From: Actinocrinis sp035605935
Lineage (GTDB): Bacteria; Actinomycetota; Actinomycetes; Streptomycetales; Catenulisporaceae
Direction: 5' to 3'
NCBI RefSeq assembly: GCF_035605935.1
Contig: NZ_DATNGK010000166.1
Location: 1-7,471 of the forward strand
Length of the DNA stretch: 7,471 nucleotides
Position 1 is the first letter of the stretch. Each line of letters opens with the position of its first letter. The notes beneath the pieces were generated by a model that worked only from the letters and a program-made list of their open reading frames with translations, was not told the DNA's origin and made no database searches. Made by a program: the position numbers and the translations under genes. Positions 1-7,023 of the stretch are shown piece after piece.

Positions 1-591
1 GCGATCGTCGAGCGTCATGGCGGCGAGGTACCGGACGACTACGACGCACTCAGGGCGCTGCCAGGCGTCGGTGAGTACACCGCCGCGGCCATCGCATCAT
101 TCGCCTTCGGACGCCGCGCTACGGTACTCGACACGAACGTACGCCGCGTTCTCGCCCGCGCCTTCTCGGGCGTCGAGTTCCCACCGGATTCGCTTACCGC
201 AGCCGAGCGTGCATTAGCCACGATGGTGCTTCCGCAAGCCGAGCAGGACGCCGCGAGTTGGGCTGCCGCGTCGATGGAACTCGGGGCCCTGATCTGCACC
301 GCCAAGACACCCAAGTGCAGCCAGTGTCCGGTTACCGAACTCTGCACCTGGCATGCGCTCGGTCGGCCGCCGCATGACGGTCCGCCGCGCCGTGGGCAGA
401 CATACGCAGGCACCGATCGTCAGGCACGTGGAAGGCTGCTAGCGGTATTGCGCGACGCAACTGGCCCCGTCGACAAGTCAGCGTTCGAACCAGTGTGGCG
501 CGCCCCAGAGCAACGCGAACGCGCGCTCGCCGGTCTGCTCGCAGACGGACTCGCGGTCATGCTGGCTGATGGACGGTATCGGCTGCCCTAA
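1..591 (+). CDS. mutY: A/G-specific adenine glycosylase MutY, 3' part (5' end outside window)
   Basis: This is the C-terminal 196 residues of MutY, open from the first base in frame 1 to the TAA at 589-591. MutY removes adenine mispaired with 8-oxoguanine in base-excision repair of oxidative damage. Visible hallmarks are the helix-hairpin-helix loop LPGVGEYTA (58-84), the catalytic aspartate in VLDTNV (Asp codon 130-132), and the four cysteines of the [4Fe-4S] cluster spaced C-x6-C-x2-C-x5-C (codons at 295, 316, 325, 343). The roughly 80 residues after the cluster contain PPRRGQTYAGTDRQ and a short tail like that of actinobacterial MutY, with no room for the long NUDIX-like C-terminal domain of E. 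coli MutY. The N-terminal catalytic Glu lies outside the window. A rare TTA Leu codon is at 214-216. The last 35 nt overlap the convergent MFS gene. The assignment is firm; EndoIII (Nth) is less likely because the tail and context match MutY. Confidence 0.95.
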   Translation, partial: AIVERHGGEVPDDYDALRALPGVGEYTAAAIASFAFGRRATVLDTNVRRVLARAFSGVEFPPDSLTAAERALATMVLPQAEQDAASWAAASMELGALICTAKTPKCSQCPVTELCTWHALGRPPHDGPPRRGQTYAGTDRQARGRLLAVLRDATGPVDKSAFEPVWRAPEQRERALAGLLADGLAVMLADGRYRLP

Positions 592-1840
592 CGTCGGCCT
601 CGCGCTTACCGCCGAGGATCGCGTGCGCCCCGAGCGCCGCCACGCCCATCACCGCGACCACCAGCGCCATTGGCAGCGTCTTGGCCAACACGGATGTGCC
701 GTGCGGCCCGGTAAGCGGCGCGACGACCCCGCCGATGAGGAACTGGGTCACGCCGAGGAACGCCGAGGCCGTCCCGGCGTTGCCGCCATGGTCGGCCAAG
801 GCCAGCGCCGTCGCGTTCGGCGTGACCAGGCCGATCGAGGCGACGACGAACCACAAGCACACCGCGGTCGGCCAGAAGCCCAGTTCCAGCAATGTCACCA
901 GCAGCAGAGCGACCCCGCCGGCCGCGCACTGCACCAGCCCGGCGCGCAGGAGCACGATCGTGCGAACCCGCCCGGCGAGCCGTCCGTTGAGCTGCCCCAG
1001 CAGGATCAACCCGAGTGCGTTCGCGCCGAACATGAACGAGAACTGCTGCGGGCTAAGCCGGTATACCTGCTCGACCACGAACGGCGAGCCCGAGATGTAC
1101 GCGAACATCGCCGCGAAGCTCAGCCCAGCGGCGAACGCGTATCCGACGAAGTGCCGATCGGCAGCCAGTCGTTGGAACGTGCGCCGTGTGTCGCTGAGGC
1201 TCGCGGCGCGTCGAGCGCTCACCGGAAGGGACTCGGGCAAGCCGAAGAACACCGCGAGCAGCAGCAGGGCCCCGATCGCGGCCAGCACACCGAACAGCCC
1301 CTGCCAAGCGGTCACCTTCAACAGCTGGCCGCCAAGGATCGGCGCGAGCACCGGAGCGACGCCGTTGACCAGCATCAGCATGGAGAAGAACCGGACCATC
1401 GCGGTGCCGGAGTACAGGTCACGAACCACGGCTCGGGCGATCACTATGCCTGCCGCGCCCGCAAAACCCTGAACCAGCCGTCCAGTCGTTAACGCACTAA
1501 CCGACGGCGCGAACGCACACAGCAACGACGCAAGGGCGTACGCCGCTACACCGATCAACAGCGGCTTACGTCGTCCGAGCGAATCCGAGAGCGGTCCCGC
1601 GAGCGCCTGTCCGACCGCGAGCCCGACCAGGCAGGCGGTCAGCGTTAGTTGCACGCTGTCCGCTGCAGCGTGGAAGTGCGACTGGAGCGACGGCAGCGCG
1701 GGCAGATAGAGGTCGATCGACAACGGCCCGAATGCCGACAGCGCGCCAAGGATGAGCACCGACCTCAACCGGGCGGCACGCAGCGCGTAGCCGCCGTCCG
1801 ACGCATCGGCAACGGCATCTGTCGGCGCAGCCTGCGGCAT
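557..1840 (-). CDS. MFS drug-resistance transporter, Bcr/CflA family
   Basis: A 427-residue polytopic membrane protein, the normal length for a 12-helix major facilitator. After a short polar N-terminus, helix 1 carries SIDLYLPALP (41-50), typical of the Bcr/CflA branch with an acidic residue in TM1. AGPLSDSLGRRK (81-92) is MFS motif A in the loop between TM2 and TM3. RLVQGFAGAAGIVIARAVVRDL (121-142) is the family's TM4 signature, and NGVAPVLAPILGG (159-171) is the antiporter motif C region. These features predict proton-driven efflux of small molecules such as drugs or dipeptides/amino acids across the inner membrane; the substrate cannot be read from sequence. The ATG at 1838-1840 is chosen because GGAGGAG lies 5 nt upstream. 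The gene is divergent from cysS and its 3' end overlaps mutY. A 13-bp palindrome (1871-1883) lies just upstream and may control it. No regulator gene is adjacent. Confidence 0.9.
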   Translation of the reverse strand: MPQAAPTDAVADASDGGYALRAARLRSVLILGALSAFGPLSIDLYLPALPSLQSHFHAAADSVQLTLTACLVGLAVGQALAGPLSDSLGRRKPLLIGVAAYALASLLCAFAPSVSALTTGRLVQGFAGAAGIVIARAVVRDLYSGTAMVRFFSMLMLVNGVAPVLAPILGGQLLKVTAWQGLFGVLAAIGALLLLAVFFGLPESLPVSARRAASLSDTRRTFQRLAADRHFVGYAFAAGLSFAAMFAYISGSPFVVEQVYRLSPQQFSFMFGANALGLILLGQLNGRLAGRVRTIVLLRAGLVQCAAGGVALLLVTLLELGFWPTAVCLWFVVASIGLVTPNATALALADHGGNAGTASAFLGVTQFLIGGVVAPLTGPHGTSVLAKTLPMALVVAVMGVAALGAHAILGGKREADVRAADTVHQPA

Positions 1841-1845
1841 CGGCG

Positions 1846-1852
1846 CTCCTCC
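1846..1852 (-). promoter_or_regulatory. Ribosome binding site of the MFS gene
   Basis: On the minus strand GGAGGAG lies 5 nt before the ATG at 1838-1840. This is a near-perfect Shine-Dalgarno and fixes the start of the transporter. Confidence 0.8.
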
Positions 1853-1870
1853 GGGTAAACGTTCAAGGTT

Positions 1871-1883
1871 CTGACCCGGTCAG
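1871..1883. promoter_or_regulatory. 13-bp palindrome upstream of the MFS gene, candidate operator
   Basis: CTGACC-C-GGTCAG is a perfect 6-bp inverted repeat with a 1-nt centre, 31 bp upstream of the MFS start codon and 160 bp from the cysS start. Its size and position suit a dimeric repressor site, as is common for efflux pumps controlled by TetR, MarR or GntR proteins. No regulator gene is in the window and no clear -10/-35 was found beside it, so the role is inferred from symmetry and position only. Confidence 0.35.
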
Positions 1884-1952
1884 CGAAGGCAGACTCGCTG
1901 CTGGGCGGGGTTTCCTGACTACTCAACCAATTCCGGAGGGCCGACATTCCCG

Positions 1953-1977
1953 GCCGCAGCTGCGGGGCCGCTGCGGC
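1953..1977. other. GC-rich stem-loop in the MFS/cysS spacer
   Basis: GCCGCAGC (1953-1960) pairs perfectly with GCTGCGGC (1970-1977) around a 9-nt loop. A 12-bp palindrome CCGCAGCTGCGG (1954-1965) overlaps it, so two alternative foldings exist. No T-run follows on either strand. If transcription of the MFS gene starts upstream of it, the hairpin would lie in that leader; it is outside the predicted cysS transcript. Function unknown. Confidence 0.4.
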
Positions 1978-1981
1978 AAAG

Positions 1982-1990
1982 TTATCCACA
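1982..1990 (+). promoter_or_regulatory. Single DnaA-box match (TTATCCACA)
   Basis: TTATCCACA is a perfect match to the E. coli consensus DnaA box (TTATNCACA). It lies in the non-coding spacer 53 bp before the cysS start. Actinobacterial boxes more often read TTGTCCACA, so this is one base from that form. I saw no second box nearby, so this is not an origin; it could be a DnaA-titration or regulatory site, or chance. Confidence 0.35.
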
Positions 1991-2029
1991 AGCGCTCGAA
2001 TCGGGAACGAGGGGATCTACCCAAACCGC

Positions 2030-2035
2030 TAACCT
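2030..2035 (+). promoter_or_regulatory. Predicted -10 element of cysS (leaderless mRNA)
   Basis: TAACCT fits the actinobacterial -10 pattern TANNNT and ends exactly 7 nt before the GTG start of cysS. That places the expected transcription start on or within a base of the GTG, which predicts a leaderless mRNA. It agrees with the lack of any Shine-Dalgarno before this GTG. I see no convincing -35 hexamer, which is common for such promoters. Confidence 0.45.
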
Positions 2036-2042
2036 GGTAAGC

Positions 2043-3437
2043 GTGAGCATTCGACTGTACGACACCGCCACACGCAGTGTGCGTGACTTTGTCCCCATCC
2101 AGCCGGGCAAGGTCTCGATCTACCTGTGTGGCGCCACCGTGCAGTCGCCTCCGCACATCGGGCACGTTCGGTCCGGCGTGAACTTCGACATCCTCAGCCG
2201 CTGGCTGGCATATCGCGGCTTCCGGGTCACCTTCGTGCGCAACGTCACCGACATCGACGACAAGATCCTCAAGAAGGCCGCCGAGCAGGGCGTCGAGTTC
2301 TGGCGGGTAGCGCAGGCCAACGAGCGCGCGTTCACCGCCGCGTATACAGGTCTCGGTTGCCTTCCGCCGACCATCGAGCCGCGGGCCACCGGCCACATCC
2401 CCGAGATGATCGAGCTGATGCAGGACTTGATCCTCGACGGGCACGCCTACGCGGCCGGCGGCGACGTCTACTTCGACGTGCGCAGCTTCCCCGGGTACGG
2501 TGCGCTGTCCAATCAGCGGGTCGAGGACATGCTGAGCGCAGACGACGCGGACCCCAAGAACGCCAAGCGCGACCCGCAGGACTTCACCCTGTGGAAGGGC
2601 GCGCGGGCAGGCGAGCCGTTCTGGAACACTCCGTGGGGACCCGGGCGGCCGGGCTGGCACCTGGAGTGCTCAGCGATGGCGCGTAAGTACCTCGGCGAGC
2701 GCTTCGATATCCACGGCGGCGGCCTCGACCTGATCTTCCCGCACCACGAGAACGAGATCGCCCAGTCCAAGGCGCGCGGCGACGCGTTCGCGCAGTACTG
2801 GCTGCACAACGCCTGGGTGACCATGGCGAACGAGAAGATGTCGAAGTCGCTCGACAACTCGGTGCTGGTCGCGGACATGATGAAGCGTCACCGGCCGATC
2901 GTGCTGCGGTACTACCTCGGTACGCCGCATTACCGCTCGATGATCGAGTACTCCGAGGCGGCGCTTGAAGAGGCGGCGGCTGCCTTCGGCCGGATCGAGC
3001 AGTTCATCACGCGTGCGATGGAGCTGGTCGGCGTCACCGAGCCGACGATCGTGCTGGACGACTTCGCCGCGGCGCTTGACGACGACCTAGGCGTGCCCGG
3101 GGCCGTCGCGGTGCTGCACCAGACCGTGCGCGCCGGCAATACCGCGCTGGCCGCCAGCGACAAAGAGAGTGCCAAGGCCCGGCTCGGCGAGGTGCGCGCG
3201 ATGCTCGGCGTGCTCGGCATGGACCCGCTGGCCGAACCTTGGGCGGATTCCGGCGGTGGTGACACGGCGGGCCTGCGCGAAGTCGTGGACAGCCTCGTCA
3301 CGGTGGCGCTCGAGCAGCGGCAGGCGGCCCGAGCCCGCAAGGACTACGCCGCGGCCGACGAGATCCGCACCAGGCTGGCCGCCATCGGCATCCTGGTGGA
3401 GGACACCCCGGCGGGTCCGCGCTGGACCGTCGCCTGA
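2043..3437 (+). CDS. cysS: Cysteinyl-tRNA synthetase (CysRS)
   Basis: Full-length class Ia synthetase of 464 residues, which charges tRNA-Cys with cysteine in the cytoplasm. It carries the ATP-binding HIGH motif at 38-41 (in SPPHIGHVRS), the KMSKS loop at 265-269, and the catalytic zinc ligands Cys29, Cys209, His234 and Glu238, at almost the same positions as in E. coli CysRS. The C-terminal part from about 300 is the helical anticodon-stem and anticodon-binding region, including the usual RKDYAAADEIRTRL helix near 432-445. CGATVQSPPHIGH at 29-41 separates it from the paralogue MshC (mycothiol ligase). The start is GTG because the protein then begins SIRLYDTATRSVRDFVP like its homologues; there is no Shine-Dalgarno, and a -10 element 7 nt upstream suggests leaderless translation. 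It is followed in the same direction by rlmB after 133 nt. In many actinobacteria ispD-ispF precede cysS; here they do not. Confidence 0.97.
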   Translation: MSIRLYDTATRSVRDFVPIQPGKVSIYLCGATVQSPPHIGHVRSGVNFDILSRWLAYRGFRVTFVRNVTDIDDKILKKAAEQGVEFWRVAQANERAFTAAYTGLGCLPPTIEPRATGHIPEMIELMQDLILDGHAYAAGGDVYFDVRSFPGYGALSNQRVEDMLSADDADPKNAKRDPQDFTLWKGARAGEPFWNTPWGPGRPGWHLECSAMARKYLGERFDIHGGGLDLIFPHHENEIAQSKARGDAFAQYWLHNAWVTMANEKMSKSLDNSVLVADMMKRHRPIVLRYYLGTPHYRSMIEYSEAALEEAAAAFGRIEQFITRAMELVGVTEPTIVLDDFAAALDDDLGVPGAVAVLHQTVRAGNTALAASDKESAKARLGEVRAMLGVLGMDPLAEPWADSGGGDTAGLREVVDSLVTVALEQRQAARARKDYAAADEIRTRLAAIGILVEDTPAGPRWTVA

Positions 3438-3480
3438 CCCGACCCACCGACTCTGCCCCACCCCACCTAACCCGACCTGA
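3438..3480 (+). promoter_or_regulatory. C-rich, G-poor stretch after cysS, possible Rho-utilisation region
   Basis: Directly after the cysS stop the + strand has 25 C and only 5 G in 43 nt, with repeated ACCCGACC-like units. This strand bias is typical of rut sites where Rho loads on untranslated RNA. It could partly terminate or tune cysS-rlmB read-through. There is no strong stem-loop terminator between the two genes. The call rests on composition only. Confidence 0.3.
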
Positions 3481-3570
3481 CCGCCTGACAGCGCGTCACC
3501 CAACCAATCACACCCTCGGCCACGATGGCCCGGGCGTGAACTAAGACTCGACACTCTGGAGCGATCAACC

Positions 3571-4581
3571 ATGGCAGGCGGCAAGGGCGGCGGACTTGGC
3601 GGCCGCGGCAACAAGGCGGGTTCGTCGCGCAAGGGCGCGCAAATGGGCTCCGGTGGGCAGCGGCGTAAATCGCTAGAAGGCAAGGGACCGACCCCGCGTG
3701 CTGAGATGCGCAAGGGCCATCCGGCACAGCGCCGCGCCGACGCGGCCACGAAGCGCGCGCAGAGCCCGCGCAGCGGTTCCGGAAACCAGCGCCAGCCCGC
3801 CAAGGTTCCGTACAAGGCGAACCGCCAGATCTCCGAGCTGATCGCCGGCCGGAATTCGGTCGTCGAAGCCCTGCGCGGCGACGTGCCTGGTACCGCACTG
3901 TTCATCGCGCAGCACATCGACGCGGATGACCGAGTGCGTGAGGCCGTGACACTGGCGAACAACCGTGGCATCCCGCTGATGGAGGTCACCCGCCAGGAGG
4001 TCGATCGGCTAACCGACGGCGCGATCCACCAAGGCATCGCGCTCCAGATCCCGCCATACGAGTACGCGCACCCGGACGACCTGCTCACGCGCGCGCTTGA
4101 CGCGGCCGAGACCCCGCTGATCGTCGCGCTCGACGGCGTAACCGACCCGCGCAACCTCGGCGCAATCATCCGTTCCGCGGCGGCTTTCGGCGCGCACGGC
4201 GTGGTGGTCCCCGAGCGGCGCTCGGCCGGCATGACCGCAGGTGCGTGGAAGACCTCCGCCGGCGCTGCCGCGCGTCTCCGGGTCGCACAGGTGGGCAACC
4301 TCACCCGCGCGTTGGAGGCCTACCGCAAGCAGGGCCTGCTGGTCGCGGGCCTGAGTGCACACGGCACGGTGAACCTGTCCGAGCTCGAGGCAGCGGCCGA
4401 TCCGCTCGTCCTCGTCGTCGGCTCCGAGGGCAAGGGTCTCAGCAGGCTGGTGGAGCAGACCTGCGACGTCACGGTGCGCATCCCGATCGCGGCCACGACC
4501 GAATCCCTCAACGCCGGCGTAGCGACGAGCATCGCGCTGTATGGGGTCGCCCAACGCCGCACGAAGTCCACTCGGCTCTAA
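3571..4581 (+). CDS. rlmB: 23S rRNA (guanosine-2'-O-)-methyltransferase RlmB, SpoU/TrmH family
   Basis: A 336-residue SPOUT methyltransferase, expected to 2'-O-methylate a guanosine in the 23S rRNA peptidyl-transferase region (G2251 in E. coli) using SAM. Residues 1-85 form a basic, Gly/Lys/Arg-rich, probably disordered extension usual in actinobacterial members. The L30e-like substrate-binding domain follows (about 88-162, starting ISELIAGRNSVVEAL). The knotted SPOUT domain (about 180-330) has motif 1 DPRNLGAIIRSA (192-203, with the conserved Asn and Arg), motif 2 VVGSEGKGLSRL (282-293) and motif 3 IPIAATTESLNAGVATSIALY (304-324). The ATG start has GGAG at 3558-3561, 9 nt upstream. It lies 133 nt behind cysS in the same direction, a common actinobacterial pairing. 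A thiostrepton-resistance type methyltransferase is a related alternative, but the motifs and neighbour favour RlmB. The exact target nucleotide is inferred from family. Confidence 0.92.
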   Translation: MAGGKGGGLGGRGNKAGSSRKGAQMGSGGQRRKSLEGKGPTPRAEMRKGHPAQRRADAATKRAQSPRSGSGNQRQPAKVPYKANRQISELIAGRNSVVEALRGDVPGTALFIAQHIDADDRVREAVTLANNRGIPLMEVTRQEVDRLTDGAIHQGIALQIPPYEYAHPDDLLTRALDAAETPLIVALDGVTDPRNLGAIIRSAAAFGAHGVVVPERRSAGMTAGAWKTSAGAAARLRVAQVGNLTRALEAYRKQGLLVAGLSAHGTVNLSELEAAADPLVLVVGSEGKGLSRLVEQTCDVTVRIPIAATTESLNAGVATSIALYGVAQRRTKSTRL

Positions 4582-4598
4582 GCCTTGTGGAACAAGTA

Positions 4599-4617
4599 GC
4601 GCCGCAGCCAGCGGCGC
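4599..4617 (+). terminator. Stem-loop after rlmB, probable terminator without T-run
   Basis: GCGCCGC pairs with GCGGCGC around the loop AGCCA, starting 17 nt after the rlmB stop. No T-tract follows, as is usual for many actinobacterial terminators. A second GC-rich inverted repeat (4631-4656) follows at once, giving a tandem arrangement. Confidence 0.5.
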
Positions 4618-4630
4618 CTGCCACACCCAC

Positions 4631-4656
4631 GCCGTGCGCTGTGGCGCGTCCACGGC
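4631..4656 (+). terminator. Second inverted repeat downstream of rlmB
   Basis: GCCGTG (4631-4636) is complementary to CACGGC (4651-4656), and within the loop GCGC (4636-4639) can pair with GCGC (4644-4647). Together with the preceding hairpin it would form a tandem structure separating rlmB from the oxidoreductase gene. Confidence 0.3.
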
Positions 4657-4706
4657 GCGGCGCGGCTCAGTCCCTTTCCTAACCGGAGCCTGCCTCCCCA
4701 TGGGCG

Positions 4707-4712
4707 TAAGCT
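4707..4712 (+). promoter_or_regulatory. Possible -10 element of the LLM oxidoreductase gene
   Basis: TAAGCT fits TANNNT and would give a transcript starting near 4719, about 30 nt before the GTG start. I see no good -35 at the matching distance. It is offered because the hairpins after rlmB imply separate transcription of this gene. Confidence 0.25.
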
Positions 4713-4738
4713 ACCCACATCCAACAGTTCGCTGATGT

Positions 4739-4742
4739 GGAG
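4739..4742 (+). promoter_or_regulatory. Ribosome binding site that selects the GTG at 4749
   Basis: GGAG lies 6 nt before GTG 4749-4751. An upstream in-frame GTG (4737-4739) overlaps this site and would have no Shine-Dalgarno of its own, so the downstream GTG is the better start. Confidence 0.6.
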
Positions 4743-4748
4743 TGCAGA

Positions 4749-5615
4749 GTGCGCATCGGATACACCATCGCTCGCTTCGACTGGCCGGGCGGCCCCGCCG
4801 CGATCCGGCCCAACCTCCTCAAGCTGGCGCGGACCGCGGAGGACGGCGGCCTGTACAGCCTCTGGGTGATGGACCACTTCTGGCAGATCTCGGTGAACGG
4901 CCCGGCCGAGGACCCGATGCTTGAGGGCTACACGGCCCTCGGTTTTCTCGCCGCCGTCACCGAGCGCGTCACGCTCGGCACCATGGTCACCGGCGTGACG
5001 TACCGCAATCCGGCGATTCTCGCCAAGACCGCGACAACCCTCGACGTGCTGTCCGGCGGCCGGGCGTACTTCGGCATCGGCGCGGCCTGGTACCAGGAGG
5101 AGCACGAAGGCTTCGGCGTGCCCTTCCCACCGGTCAAGGAACGCTTCGAGCGGCTCGAAGAGGCGATCCAGATCGCCAACGGCATGTGGTCCGACTCGGA
5201 CTCCGGTTACCAGGGCAAGCACTACGCCCCGGGACGCCTGCTCAACATTCCGGCCGCGATCTCGTCCCCGCATCCCAAGCTGCTGATCGGTGGCGGCGGC
5301 GAACAGAAGACCCTGCGGCTCGTGGCCCGGTACGCGGACGCCTGCAACCTGTTCGACGCGGGCGACGAGTTCGTGACGCACAAGCTCGACGTGCTGCGCG
5401 GTCACTGCGAGGCCGAGGGCCGCGACTACGACGCGATCGAGAAGACGATCATGTCCCGCCTCAGGCCGGACAGCACGGCCAAGACTGTCGCGGCTCGGAT
5501 CGAGCAGCTGCGTGAGCTCGGCTTCGCCCACGTGATCCTCGGCGCGCCCGAGGCGGCCAACGATCACTACCTGGGCCTGGCCGCCGAGATCGCCTCACTC
5601 ACCGCGACTGTCTAA
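4749..5615 (+). CDS. LLM-class flavin/F420-dependent oxidoreductase (luciferase-like)
   Basis: A 288-residue TIM-barrel protein of the bacterial luciferase-like superfamily, beginning MRIGYTIARF. Family-typical blocks are WVMDHFW (39-45), the strand LGTMVTGVTYRNPAILAKTATTLDVLSGGR (77-105), the glycine-rich FGIGAAWYQEEHEGFGVPFPP (108-128), and LLIGGGGEQKTLRLVARYADACN (178-200), which sits at the cofactor-phosphate end of the barrel. These match the actinobacterial group annotated as F420-dependent (Rv1855c-like) rather than true light-emitting luciferases. The substrate is unknown, and FMN use cannot be excluded from sequence alone. GTG 4749 is preferred over the in-frame GTG 4737 because of the GGAG 6 nt upstream and because homologues start at the first beta strand. 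It is separated from rlmB by hairpins and converges on msiK across a strong terminator. No F420-biosynthesis or partner genes are in the window. Confidence 0.85.
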   Translation: MRIGYTIARFDWPGGPAAIRPNLLKLARTAEDGGLYSLWVMDHFWQISVNGPAEDPMLEGYTALGFLAAVTERVTLGTMVTGVTYRNPAILAKTATTLDVLSGGRAYFGIGAAWYQEEHEGFGVPFPPVKERFERLEEAIQIANGMWSDSDSGYQGKHYAPGRLLNIPAAISSPHPKLLIGGGGEQKTLRLVARYADACNLFDAGDEFVTHKLDVLRGHCEAEGRDYDAIEKTIMSRLRPDSTAKTVAARIEQLRELGFAHVILGAPEAANDHYLGLAAEIASLTATV

Positions 5616-5663
5616 CTCGCCAAGCACCGCCGCTCGCCGCACCACCTACCGCACCAAACGACA

Positions 5664-5702
5664 GCGGTCCCGCCCCGGGGAATCCCCCGAGTGCGGGACC
5701 GC
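5664..5702. terminator. Strong bidirectional stem-loop terminator between the oxidoreductase gene and msiK
   Basis: GCGGTCCCGC (5664-5673) and GCGGGACCGC (5693-5702) form a perfect 10-bp stem. Inside it CGGGG (5676-5680) pairs with CCCCG (5685-5689) around an AATC loop, extending the helix after a small internal loop. It lies 12 nt after the msiK stop and 48 nt after the oxidoreductase stop. On the minus strand it is followed by the T-rich TGTCGTTTGG, so it best serves msiK, but it is symmetric enough to stop both convergent transcripts. Confidence 0.8.
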
Positions 5703-5713
5703 CGCCTTATCGC

Positions 5714-6805
<1,092 letters not shown>

Positions 6806-6826
6806 GGGTGTGCCCTATCCCTTCAA

Positions 6827-6844
6827 CCGGCAGGAACGTGCCGG
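6827..6844. other. Hairpin in the msiK 5' leader
   Basis: CCGGCA (6827-6832) and TGCCGG (6839-6844) form a perfect 6-bp stem with a 6-nt loop. It falls within the predicted msiK leader of about 74 nt, upstream of the weak ribosome binding site. It could influence mRNA stability or translation, but no riboswitch class is recognisable. Confidence 0.35.
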
Positions 6845-6885
6845 ACGATCCGAGTTGGAAGGTGACCGCGAAACGGCCTTTGCTG

Positions 6886-6914
6886 ACCGTATCTTCCGAC
6901 AAGCGTCTTGTCAC
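6886..6914 (-). promoter_or_regulatory. Predicted msiK promoter (-35 GTGACA, 17 nt, -10 TACGGT)
   Basis: On the minus strand GTGACA (5 of 6 to TTGACA; + coordinates 6909-6914) is followed after 17 nt by TACGGT (6886-6891), which fits TANNNT. The start would fall near 6879, giving a leader of about 74 nt. The spacer between the hexamers is largely occupied by a perfect palindrome, annotated separately. Confidence 0.5.
6898..6912. promoter_or_regulatory. Palindrome GACAAG-cgt-CTTGTC, candidate operator of msiK
   Basis: A perfect 6-bp inverted repeat with a 3-nt centre lies between the predicted -10 and -35 of msiK, overlapping the -35 by four bases. A protein bound here would block RNA polymerase, so repression by a sugar-responsive regulator of LacI, GntR or ROK type is plausible. 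The factor is not encoded in the window and the site does not obviously match a motif I know. Confidence 0.4.
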
Positions 6915-7023
6915 TATCAGCCACGCGAGTGTGCTCAACCCCACGTCCATACGTACCAAGCTGTTCACTCTCCCACGCAATGACGCGAACCCTCCGGCTC
7001 CCCGCCAAGCGCCCCGCAACCCG

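Noticed and set aside
569..1492. 307-codon open frame on the + strand opposite the MFS gene
   Set aside because: Its translation is a low-complexity mix of Arg, Gln, His and Glu with no recognisable domain. It is the antisense shadow of a well-supported transporter in GC-rich DNA.
1982..1990. Replication origin
   Set aside because: There is only one DnaA box, no AT-rich unwinding region, and no dnaA, dnaN or rpmH gene nearby.
1841..2042. T-box or other riboswitch before cysS
   Set aside because: No T-box core sequence or antiterminator is visible, and the predicted start leaves no leader on the cysS mRNA.
2043..3437. Possibility that the CysRS-like gene is mshC (mycothiol ligase)
   Set aside because: The signature CGATVQSPPHIGH, the length of 464 and the C-terminal anticodon-binding region fit CysRS; MshC is shorter and has a different first motif.
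3087..4304. 405-codon open frame on the - strand across the end of cysS and most of rlmB
   Set aside because: It spans two real genes and their spacer, its protein is Ser/Arg/Ala-rich without motifs, and both overlapping + genes have complete signatures.
4578..5567. 329-codon open frame on the - strand opposite the LLM oxidoreductase
   Set aside because: It is an antisense shadow with a compositionally biased translation; the + strand product is a recognisable full-length family member.
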